Source: Rhodothermia bacterium
GTDB taxonomy: Bacteria; Bacteroidota; Rhodothermia; Rhodothermales; JABDKH01
Reading direction: 5' to 3'
Assembly (NCBI GenBank): GCA_030431165.1
Contig: JAUIJQ010000154.1
Location: 1-7,303 of the forward strand
Length of the DNA: 7,303 bases
In this document: in pieces, positions 1 to 7,000 of the stretch
Numbering within the stretch: position 1 is the first letter of the stretch
Layout: the number at the start of each line of letters is the position of its first letter
Notes under the pieces: generated by a model
What the model was told of the DNA's origin: nothing
The model's input: the letters and a program-made list of their open reading frames with translations, nothing else
Databases searched by the model: none
Position numbers and translations under genes: made by a program

Positions 1-389
1 GCCCCAGGCCAAACTCGGATGGGCATCGACGGCTCCTCGCGGTTGAGGACAACCCCGAGATGCAGAAACTCTTCTATCACTTCCTCAGCCCGCGGTGGGA
101 TGTCTACTCAGCGTACGACATGAAAACCGCGATGCAGTTGGCGGGCAAGATCGAGTTTGATGTCATTCTCATGGACATAAATCTGGGTGAGGCAACAACC
201 GGCGTCGATGTACTGCACGCGCTGCGCAAGATGCCTCGCTATGCGACAACGCCGATCGTTGCCGTTACCGCGTATGCACTGCCCGGCGATCGTGAGCGTT
301 TTCTGGCAGATGGCTTCGATGCGTACATCGGCAAGCCGTTTGCCAAGCAGCAGCTTGTTCGGATGCTCGAGCAGATTGGCGTCGCTTGA
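1..389 (+). CDS. C-terminal receiver (REC) domain of a response regulator or hybrid histidine kinase, 5' partial
   Basis: This is a phosphoacceptor receiver domain at the end of a protein that starts before the window. The open frame uses codons from base 3 and has no start codon before the ATG at base 60. That ATG cannot be the true start, because the acidic pocket (VEDN, Glu at 45-47 and Asp at 48-50) lies upstream of it. Other receiver residues are in place: phosphoacceptor Asp at 174-176 in ILMDINL, the switch Thr at 267-269 in AVTAYA, and the conserved Lys at 333-335 in GKPF. Their spacing matches CheY-type domains. The protein ends about ten residues after the last helix, so no DNA-binding output domain follows. 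A short Pro/Asn/Ser-containing linker precedes the domain. This fits the final receiver of a hybrid sensor kinase or a stand-alone CheY-like regulator; the upstream part is needed to decide. It converges on glpD with 23 bases between the stop codons. Confidence 0.9.
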   Translation, partial: PRPNSDGHRRLLAVEDNPEMQKLFYHFLSPRWDVYSAYDMKTAMQLAGKIEFDVILMDINLGEATTGVDVLHALRKMPRYATTPIVAVTAYALPGDRERFLADGFDAYIGKPFAKQQLVRMLEQIGVA

Positions 390-412
390 CCGGCGCATCC
401 CGTAAGGACGGT

Positions 413-1993
413 TCAGCCTTCCGGGTATATGTAGCGTGACGCAACGCTATTAAAGGACGCAACTTGGTCAGCGATCCACGTCTCCCGCGCGGTACCACTG
501 AGTGCAAACTCATCTGCCATGATTTGCGCAGTGACGTCGGCCGCCCCGATCGACGCGCGCGCATCCAGCAAGAGGGCTCGGGTCCTTCGCGCCAAAACAT
601 CCTCCACAGTCCTCGCCATTTCGGAGCGAACAGCAAACGCTACCTCGCCGCGGCGGTAGGGCAATCCGTCCACAAGCGGTTGGCCATAATCTGGTTTCTC
701 CTGGCTGACCATTTCGACGGATGATCGATCCGATCCGTAGATGTCGATCTCGGACTCGTCGACGTCTTCGGTGTACCCGCGCAGCTTCAAGTCGGCGGTT
801 GCGGCTCGTCGCTCCGGCAAACCGCCCACCGCGGCGGCGGCATCAATCGTGTCCTCTGCCATTTTTCGGTAAGTCGTCCATTTGCCGCCGGCGATCGTAA
901 CGAGGCCGCTGGGAGAGACATGGACGACGTGTTCTCTTGACACGGCGGCTGTATCGCCGCCGGCGTCACCGCCGGGAGCAACGAGCGGGCGCAGTCCCGC
1001 AAACATGCTGAGGATGTCGCCGGGTGTCGGATCCTGGGTCAGGTAGCGTGCCGCATGCTCCAGAAGGAAGGTCACTTCCTGATCAAGCGGCCGCGGCTCA
1101 AGTGCGCTGCGCGGTACGGGTGTGTCGGTAGTCCCGATGAGCGTCCTGTCATGCCACGGAATTGCAAAGAGCACGCGACCGTCATCCGTAGAGGGCACCA
1201 TGACCGCGGTACGGCCCCGCAGGAATTCGGCACCCAGCACAATGTGAACTCCCTGACTGTGGCGCATTATGGGAGCGGCGTCTCGATCATCCATCGACCG
1301 GATAATATCCGAGAACGGTCCGGTCGCGTTGACAACCACTCGAGCACGAACTTCGTAATCTGATCCGGTTTCTTCGTCGCGTACGAGGACGCCCGTGAGT
1401 GCGCTGTCGGACTTCGTCAGCGAAATCACCCGGGCGTAATTTGTGACGGTTGCACCCAGATCAACCGCCGTACGTGCGAGCGATACGGCCAGCCGGGCGT
1501 CATCAAACTGCGCGTCGTAGTATTCGACGCCGCCTTTTAGTCCGTCGGGCTCAATGGTGGGAATCCGCTCCAGCGTTTCTTCTCGCGACAGATTGTTTGA
1601 CGGGCCGAGACCGAGTTTTCCCGCCAACATGTCGTACAGTCGTAAGCCGACGCCGTAGAACGGGCCTTCCCACCAGTCGTAGACCGGCACCACAAACGGG
1701 AGGTTCTTGACGAGGTGGGGTGCATTTCTGCGAAGGCGCCCGCGTTCGTGCAGGGCTTCGAGCACAAGGGCAACGTTGCCTTGTTTCAGGTAGCGTACGC
1801 CGCCGTGAATCAGCTTGGTGCTTCGGCTCGAGGTGCCCTTCGCGAAGTCGTGCTGTTCAAGTAGGAGCGTGTCGTAGCCGCGGGCAGCGGCGTCAACCGC
1901 AACGCCCAGGCCGGTTGCGCCCCCGCCGATTATGACTACGTCCCATTGGCGGTTGCCGTCGGCAACCCGTTTGATCATTTCGTCGCGGTTCAT
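413..1993 (-). CDS. glpD: Aerobic glycerol-3-phosphate dehydrogenase (FAD-dependent)
   Basis: The 526-residue protein oxidises sn-glycerol-3-phosphate to dihydroxyacetone phosphate and passes electrons through FAD to membrane quinones (EC 1.1.5.3), at the cytoplasmic face of the inner membrane. It carries the dinucleotide-binding motif GGGATGLG (residues 23-30) and the acidic ribose ligand in LLLEQ (Glu46). The substrate-site block GTSSRSTKLIHGGVRYL spans 53-69, ATGPFSD 223-229, GTTDT 287-291, AGLRPL 332-337, and the second family signature GGKWTTYRKMA 369-379. The C-terminal DAO_C domain includes AVRSEMARTVEDVLARR (about 454-470). Length is close to the E. coli enzyme (501 residues), with a slightly longer N-terminus. 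The ATG at 1993 starts 22 residues before the FAD motif; Met6 is an alternative, and neither has a clear Shine-Dalgarno sequence. No glpK, glpF or glpR lies in the window. A terminator upstream separates it from the protease gene, so it should have its own promoter in 1994-2212, though I recognised none. Confidence 0.97.
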   Translation of the reverse strand: MNRDEMIKRVADGNRQWDVVIIGGGATGLGVAVDAAARGYDTLLLEQHDFAKGTSSRSTKLIHGGVRYLKQGNVALVLEALHERGRLRRNAPHLVKNLPFVVPVYDWWEGPFYGVGLRLYDMLAGKLGLGPSNNLSREETLERIPTIEPDGLKGGVEYYDAQFDDARLAVSLARTAVDLGATVTNYARVISLTKSDSALTGVLVRDEETGSDYEVRARVVVNATGPFSDIIRSMDDRDAAPIMRHSQGVHIVLGAEFLRGRTAVMVPSTDDGRVLFAIPWHDRTLIGTTDTPVPRSALEPRPLDQEVTFLLEHAARYLTQDPTPGDILSMFAGLRPLVAPGGDAGGDTAAVSREHVVHVSPSGLVTIAGGKWTTYRKMAEDTIDAAAAVGGLPERRAATADLKLRGYTEDVDESEIDIYGSDRSSVEMVSQEKPDYGQPLVDGLPYRRGEVAFAVRSEMARTVEDVLARRTRALLLDARASIGAADVTAQIMADEFALSGTARETWIADQVASFNSVASRYIYPEG

Positions 1994-2212
1994 TCGCTGC
2001 CGTCAGGTCAGAGGAATTCGGCCCCTCAAGGAGTCCAGACCCATCAGGACACCGTGAGAAACTGCGGGACACCGGAGGAGGCCGTAGAATAACACATCCG
2101 GAAAACGCTCCCGATACAACTGGTGGGACGTACTTCCGGGTGGCGCTGCTGGATGATACAGAGATTCGAGCTATTGGCACGCCTCATCGGCTGAACGCCA
2201 AAAGCGCGGGAC

Positions 2213-2246
2213 AAAAAAGGGCCCGCGCCAAACAGCACGGACCCTT
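2213..2246 (-). terminator. Rho-independent terminator of the S8 protease gene
   Basis: Read on the minus strand, AAGGGTCCGTGC (2246 to 2235) pairs with GCGCGGGCCCTT (2228 to 2217). This gives a 12-bp stem with two G-U pairs and no mismatch, closing a 6-base loop, followed by a run of T (six T at 2218-2213, two of them in the stem base). It begins 34 bases after the protease stop codon. The U-tract is on one side only, so it acts for minus-strand transcripts. It would isolate the protease transcript from glpD. Confidence 0.9.
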
Positions 2247-2252
2247 CTGACC

Positions 2253-2272
2253 CAACAGACAGCAGCCTGTTG
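2253..2272 (-). repeat. Small inverted repeat between protease stop and terminator
   Basis: CAACAG (2253-2258) and CTGTTG (2267-2272) form perfect 6-bp arms around an 8-base loop, between the protease stop codon and the terminator stem. In the 3' untranslated region it could stack on the terminator hairpin or protect the mRNA 3' end. Six-bp arms can occur by chance, so the functional claim is weak. Confidence 0.35.
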
Positions 2273-2280
2273 CCTGCCGG

Positions 2281-3702
2281 CTAGAAGTCGCCAACCCAGA
2301 GCGACTTGTTGGTAGTTCCTCCGGGAAGGTTCCAGACGGTTGGTCGCGCTGCCTGAAGCAGTGCTTCCCTGACCTCAGCCGGTGTTGCATCCGGATGCCG
2401 CGACAGGTAGAGCAGTGCTGCTCCCGACACGTGCGGTGCCGACATCGAAGTGCCGCTCATCGAGACGCCGGTAAGTACCGACAGTGTAAGGTCCCATGAC
2501 CCCAGCGACAGGATGTCGACGCCGGGCGCGTGGATGTCGACGACGTCGCCGAAGTTGGAGAAGTCCGCAAGTCGGCCGCTGGCATCGTGAGCCCCAACGG
2601 TAATCGCGCCTGCGGCGTGTGCCGGCGTGATCGTCCGGGCGTCTTTGCCGTCGTTGCCGGCAGACACAACAACTACAATTCCCTGGCTGACAACCGAGTC
2701 GATCGCGTCGTCGAGCGCCGTGTACGCGGTTGTGCCAACGTCACCCCCGAAGGAGATATTGATTACGGCGGGGACATCCGGGTAGGCCTTCTGGATTTCA
2801 AGTACCCGCTCGAGTGCAGCGATGACGTTCGAGATCTCGGTTTCGCCATTGTCGTCCAGCACCTTGACGCTCCACGTCTTCACGCCGGGTGCGACGCCAA
2901 CGATTCCAAGCAGGTCGTCGTAGGCAACAGCGGTTGCTGCCACGTGTTGGCCGTGACCGTACCAGTCCAGTGCTGATAGCTCACCCGAGTAATTCTCAAA
3001 TCTGCCAACGACGTTGATGTCGACCGGCTGGGCTCCTGTATCCAGGACGAAGAAGTGAACGTCTTTGACCCTGCCAAACCCGTTACCTGAAGCGGTAGAG
3101 CTCTCGGTTGCACCGATGTACTCGTGCCCCCAGGGCGTGCGCTGCGTCAGGCCGGTTTCGACGGATACCGGTTCTTTCAAGTTGATCAGTGCGTCAGGCT
3201 CAACCCATTCGATATCCGGATCGTCCTGCATCGCCGCCAGCACACTGTCGAGTCGAATGAGCTTTACATCTACCGCTATGCCGGTGAATGTGCCCGAGTA
3301 CTCGTACCGACGCATCATCTTGTATCGTCGCATCATCTTGTCGGCATCCATTTTGTCGCCGCGCATTTTGATGATCAGGGACGCTGACGAAGAGTCGTCC
3401 TCGACGTTGGAAGGCGAGCGGGACGCGTCGTAGAGCGGTTCATGCGAAACCTGCTCCCGGCTTTCGGAACTGGCGGCACCGCTGGCGAACCGTCGGCGCG
3501 AGCCATCTGCATCGTACGTGACGAGCGCGCTGCTCAGCAGATGACCGTTCCTGAACTTGGAGACAGCACTCCACGTCGGGTCTTCCGCGCCGAATTCGGC
3601 AGCTTCTGGTGTCGACTCTACAAGCGAGTCGGAGCAACCGGCGATAATGAGTGCTGACAGCGCGATGGCCGCCGCACATCGTCGAGCGAGCGTCAAAGAC
3701 AT
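2281..3702 (-). CDS. Subtilisin-like serine protease (peptidase S8), lipoprotein
   Basis: This 473-residue exported protease would act in the cell envelope. Residues 1-22 form a lipoprotein signal peptide with lipobox IIAGC, so Cys23 is the lipidated residue and the mature protein is membrane-anchored. A variable linker follows. Residues about 108-172 look like an inhibitor I9 propeptide ending in VEPDALINL, the usual intramolecular chaperone removed on maturation. The S8 domain fills about 186-473. Asp221 (VLDTG), His250 (GHGQH) and Ser419 (GTSMSAPH) make a complete triad, and Asn350 (SAGND) is the oxyanion residue. The His motif is GHGQHVAAT rather than the common GHGTHVAGT. The chain ends just after the catalytic fold (LWVGDF), with no C-terminal sorting or PPC-type domain. 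The ATG at 3702 is chosen because it gives the full signal peptide; no Shine-Dalgarno is visible. The start codon lies inside an inverted repeat. It is transcribed divergently from the sensor kinase; substrate unknown. Confidence 0.95.
   Translation of the reverse strand: MSLTLARRCAAAIALSALIIAGCSDSLVESTPEAAEFGAEDPTWSAVSKFRNGHLLSSALVTYDADGSRRRFASGAASSESREQVSHEPLYDASRSPSNVEDDSSSASLIIKMRGDKMDADKMMRRYKMMRRYEYSGTFTGIAVDVKLIRLDSVLAAMQDDPDIEWVEPDALINLKEPVSVETGLTQRTPWGHEYIGATESSTASGNGFGRVKDVHFFVLDTGAQPVDINVVGRFENYSGELSALDWYGHGQHVAATAVAYDDLLGIVGVAPGVKTWSVKVLDDNGETEISNVIAALERVLEIQKAYPDVPAVINISFGGDVGTTAYTALDDAIDSVVSQGIVVVVSAGNDGKDARTITPAHAAGAITVGAHDASGRLADFSNFGDVVDIHAPGVDILSLGSWDLTLSVLTGVSMSGTSMSAPHVSGAALLYLSRHPDATPAEVREALLQAARPTVWNLPGGTTNKSLWVGDF
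3304..3339 (-). repeat. 18-bp tandem duplication within the protease propeptide region
   Basis: Two adjacent 18-base units (3304-3321 and 3322-3339) differ at two positions and encode KMMRRY twice in a row (residues 122-133). An earlier DKMDADKM adds to a short Met/Lys/Arg-rich stretch. Because the unit is a multiple of three the frame is kept. It sits near the start of the I9-like propeptide and may extend a loop or strand there. The third-position differences show it is not a very recent duplication. Confidence 0.8.
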
Positions 3703-3753
3703 TTGATTCGACTTGCGGGTCCAGGTCCGCGCAGATCTGGACTAATCAAATGT
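3699..3753. promoter_or_regulatory. 10-bp inverted repeat overlapping the protease start codon
   Basis: ACATTTGATT (3699-3708) and AATCAAATGT (3744-3753) are perfect reverse complements separated by 35 bases. The left arm contains the protease initiation codon (minus-strand ATG at 3702-3700). Nested inside are GTCCAG (3719-3724) and CTGGAC (3737-3742), another perfect 6-bp pair. If transcription of the protease gene begins upstream of 3753, the leader could fold so that the start codon is paired. Alternatively the arms are binding sites for a regulator. The core CATTTGAT occurs a third time at 3958-3965. The pairing is seen directly; the role is inference. Confidence 0.5.
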
Positions 3754-3757
3754 GTCA

Positions 3758-3817
3758 CCCGGAACGGGCGTACGCAGACGAACCCGAAGAACTCGGGTCC
3801 ACCGGACACAGAAGTGT
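3758..3817. repeat. Cluster of three short hairpins with GAA-containing loops
   Basis: Three perfect inverted repeats follow each other: CCCG-GAA-CGGG (3758-3768), ACCCGA-AGAAC-TCGGGT (3782-3798) and ACAC-AGAA-GTGT (3806-3817). An 8-bp palindrome GCGTACGC (3768-3775) sits between the first two. Each loop contains GAA on the plus strand. Only the middle stem (6 bp) is longer than expected for incidental pairing. It could be a structured leader of the kinase transcript or of an antisense RNA, but nothing proves it is transcribed. Confidence 0.35.
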
Positions 3818-3957
3818 AGCTAAGTCCGCTTGGTATCGGTAGATCGCGAGGGTGGCTTAAGTCGTTAGCAACAAAGACTTTAGTCGCGTGGTTTGTGTGG
3901 AGGCAACACGCGCAGCAGCTCCTTGGAGGGCCTATTGTACCGCTTCAAGTGGTCGAT

Positions 3958-3965
3958 CATTTGAT
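3958..3965 (+). promoter_or_regulatory. Third copy of the CATTTGAT motif, upstream of the kinase start
   Basis: CATTTGAT here matches the core of both arms of the inverted repeat at 3699-3753. It overlaps the alternative ATG at 3964 and ends 40 bases before the preferred GTG start at 4006. Three copies within one divergent intergenic region make a shared regulator of protease and kinase a reasonable hypothesis. Eight bases alone is weak evidence. Confidence 0.3.
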
Positions 3966-4005
3966 GGTGAGTCCAGATCAGACCGGGCGCGGTCCATACC
4001 ATCGA

Positions 4006-7000
4006 GTGAGCACCGTCAGATTCCCAATACTTCTGTGTGGGATGCTGTGCGCCGCCCTTACCGGGCTTGCGTCCGTTTCGCACGCCCAGGTGGCAGATAG
4101 AGCGGCCGAGCAGTTTATGGTCCGCTCGTGGCAGATTGAGGATGGGCTCCCGCAGAACACCGTTTCGGGCATCGCTCAGACGCACGACGGGTATCTCTGG
4201 TTTGCCACGGAGGAAGGGCTCGCGCGATTCAACGGAGAGCGGTTCCGCGTGTTCGATTCCGCGAACGAGTCTGCATTTGAGGAGATCCAGTCCATTCGCA
4301 CGCTGGTTGTCGATGGGGCGGACAATCTGTGGATCGGGACCGATGGAGCAGGCCTGATAAAGAGGGCAGAAGGACGATTTGAGGTGTTGGATGACGAGCT
4401 GCGTGCCACTGGCGCCCAGGTAGTGGCACTCCACGTTGACGGCGACAATCGCGTGTGGGCGAGCGCCGCCACGTCGGGTTTGTGGGTTTACGACGGTGTA
4501 TCCGACGCCCGCAAGGTGGGATTGCCCGACTCGGCCATCGTCTTCGCGGCCGTCTCTGATGCGTCGGGCCGTGTCTACGCCGGGACGAACGTCGGGGTCT
4601 TTGCCGTTGACATCGTGACGGGAGGCTTCAGCATCGAGCCCACAGCTATGCGCGACGAGGTCAAGTCGCTGCAAATCGATTCGTCAAACAGGCTTTGGGC
4701 GAGTGGCCGATCTGGTACGTTCAGGATTGACGAAACGGGCGAGCCGGTGCGACAGACGAGTCGAATCGCCCTGTCGATCAGACAGGACCTCGATGGACGC
4801 ATGTGGTACGGGCTTGACGGCGCCGGACTGTTGGTTGAGAGTGCAGACGGCGAGCAGCGGTTCACGAAAGACTCGGGGCTCACGCACAACCGGGTCGTTT
4901 CGTTGTTCGAGGACGCCGAGGGGAGTATGTGGGTCGGGACAGAGGGTGGCGGGGTCCTGCAGTTCTCCCGCGGAAGGTTTGCGACGTACGGTGAGCCGGA
5001 GGGACTGGCATCTGATCAGATTCTCGCTGTTCTCGCCGCGTCTGACGGGACGGTCTGGGCCGGGACCGAGGGGCACGGGTTAGCGTCGATCAGCGAGGAT
5101 GGAATCGGATCCATCAGCTCGACAGACGGTCTTAAGGACGACATCGTAACGAGTTTAGCCGAGGCGCCTGACGGAACTATCTGGGTTGGTACGTTCTTCG
5201 GCGGATTGTCGGCCGTCAGGAATCACAAGGTCGTTGAGCATTTCGATGGCGACGACGGTCTCCCGGACGGCGCCGTAGCTGCGTTACATCCTGGTCGCGA
5301 CGGGTCTCTTTGGGTTGGTACCGACGGAGGAGTCTCCCGGTATGACGGGCACGGTTTCACGACGTATGACGTGAACAACGGGCTTGGAAGCAACTACATC
5401 ACGGCCATCCACGAAGGCCACGACGGCACACTCTGGATCGGCACGTACGATGCCGGTCTGTACACACTGCGCGACGGCACGATATCGGGCGTCGACGGAG
5501 TGCCCGAGTCGACGATTCTTTCAATTGTGGAGGACGACCAGGAGCTGGTGTGGGTCTCAACAATTCACGATGGCGTTTTTGTGCTTGACCGGGGTGTGCG
5601 CCATCAGTTGTCGCGACTAAACGGGCTGCCGTCGAACACAATCTATTCGGTTGTTTTCGACAACGCAGATCACGTATGGATGAGTTCCAACAAAGGCCTG
5701 TTTGCCGTCTCACGAACGGGTGCACTCGAAGACGAGACCCTGAGAGTGCTGAAGTTCGGAACGCTCGACGGGTTGCGATCGGTCGAATTCAATGGAGGTG
5801 TGCAGCCATCGGCGAGTCGCGATCCGGATGGTGGGCTGTGGTTTCCCAGTATCAAGGGGCTGGTTAGCACGAGTGCTGATATGGCCAACGACATCGACGT
5901 GGCACCGCCTCTTGCCATCGAAGGGATTCGCGTGAACGGCGAATCGCGACAGCTCGATCCCGCATCCCGCGGTTATCTCGATCTGAAGCCCGGAGAGTAC
6001 AAGCTCGAGGTCGACGTAGCAGCCATCACGTTTCGCGGGCACGAGCGAGTCGTGATAGAGTATCGCCTGGAGGGTCAGGATACCCAGTGGAGCTCAATCC
6101 GATCAGGCCAGACGATCACGTACACGAATCTTTCCCCGCGGGACTACAGGCTGCAGATCCGAACTGTTGTGGGAGGAATGGAAGGAGACGTTGTTGGTAC
6201 GCCTCTGGAGCTTGGGGTGAGGCTACGACCATTCTTCTACGAGCAGCCCGCATTCTGGGCGCTGATTCTGTTGATGACGATTGCCGGCTCGGTAGCGGTC
6301 CACCGATTACGCGTCCGTCGCGTTAGAGTCGTTGAACGGGCGCGGCAGCGGCATCTCGAGCAACAGGTTGCTGAACGCACACAGGAATTGCGTGAGCTGA
6401 ACGAGCAGCTCGAAGAGAAGGTTGAGCAGCAGGTAACGTCGTTCATGAAAGAACGCCGCCGCTATGAGAACTCGCTACTTGAAGCGCGTGATCGGGCGGA
6501 GCAGTCTGAAGCGCTGAAGGATACCCTGCTGACCAACATGACGCACGAGTTCAGAACCCCGATTTCTACCATCGTCGGTTTTTCGGATATCCTGGTTCTT
6601 GAGGCCGATGAGCAGGGGCGCGAGTTTCTCGGGTACATCCGGCAGTCTGCCGATCGACTGCTGAATACACTCACTGCGATCATTGACCTTTCTGAGCTTG
6701 AGTCGCGGGCCGTGTCACCGCGCATGACCGCGACAAGTGTGACGCCGATCGTCGCTGACGTTGTCGCTTCGTTCGAAGACCAGGTCAGCCCGGACGCTCC
6801 GCTGACGTTTGTTGTCGACAGCGACACTGAGATGGTTGCCTGGGTTGATCCTTCGTTGCTCAGGAAAATCGCGACGAACCTGATTCACAATGCGATCAAG
6901 TTCACCGACTCCGGCAGGATTGACGTTCGATTGACACACAACGAGTCATCGGTCGTGCTTACGGTGACCGACACCGGCGTCGGCATGCATGATGACTTCA

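Larger units (their letters stand above)
1994..2280. other. Intergenic region between protease stop and glpD start
   Basis: This 287-base gap lies between two minus-strand genes. The protease-proximal part (2213-2272) contains a small hairpin and a strong intrinsic terminator. The remaining roughly 220 bases lead into glpD and should contain its promoter. I found no Bacteroidota-type -33/-7 pair (TTTG, TAnnTTTG) and no good -35/-10 pair on the minus strand. The only repeated element is an 8-bp direct repeat (GGACACCG at 2047-2054 and 2067-2074 on the plus strand), 20 bases apart, which could be chance. No coding potential is convincing here. Confidence 0.6.
3703..4005. other. Divergent intergenic region between protease and sensor kinase
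   Basis: These 303 bases must contain promoters for both divergent genes. It holds the inverted repeat at the protease start, a cluster of three small hairpins (3758-3817), and a third copy of CATTTGAT (3958-3965). I could not identify a confident promoter in either direction. A GGAGG at 3925-3929 is not followed at proper spacing by a usable start codon. The plus-strand open frame extends upstream of 4006 to an ATG at 3895, but residues encoded before the signal peptide look non-coding. Confidence 0.6.

Noticed and set aside
400..411. Possible terminator between the convergent receiver gene and glpD
   Set aside because: Only a 4-bp stem (CCGT-AAGG-ACGG) without a T-run on either strand; the 23-base gap leaves no room for a convincing bidirectional terminator.
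1055..1363. 102-codon plus-strand frame inside glpD
   Set aside because: Antisense to well-conserved glpD motifs, with no independent evidence of coding.
2086..2119. Minus-strand TTGTAT/TATTCT as a glpD promoter
   Set aside because: The two hexamers are poor matches and are separated by about 22 bases, too far for a sigma-70 type promoter; no Bacteroidota TAnnTTTG box was found either.
2530..2976. 148-codon open frame on the plus strand inside the protease gene
   Set aside because: It lies wholly opposite the S8 catalytic domain, whose triad motifs fix the true strand and frame; it shows no family motif.
3925..3929. GGAGG as ribosome binding site for the kinase
   Set aside because: The nearest usable start codons in frame (ATG 3964, GTG 4006) are more than 30 bases away; only an in-frame ATT lies at proper spacing.
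3880..4674. 264-codon open frame on the minus strand opposite the kinase N-terminus
   Set aside because: It has no recognisable domain, spans the kinase signal peptide and first propeller blades plus upstream non-coding DNA, and is explained as an antisense shadow of GC-rich coding sequence.
4124..5880. Repeated DG.LW.GT patterns considered as a DNA-level repeat array
   Set aside because: The repetition is at protein level (propeller blades) with divergent nucleotide sequence, so it is an ordinary domain repeat rather than a CRISPR or satellite array.
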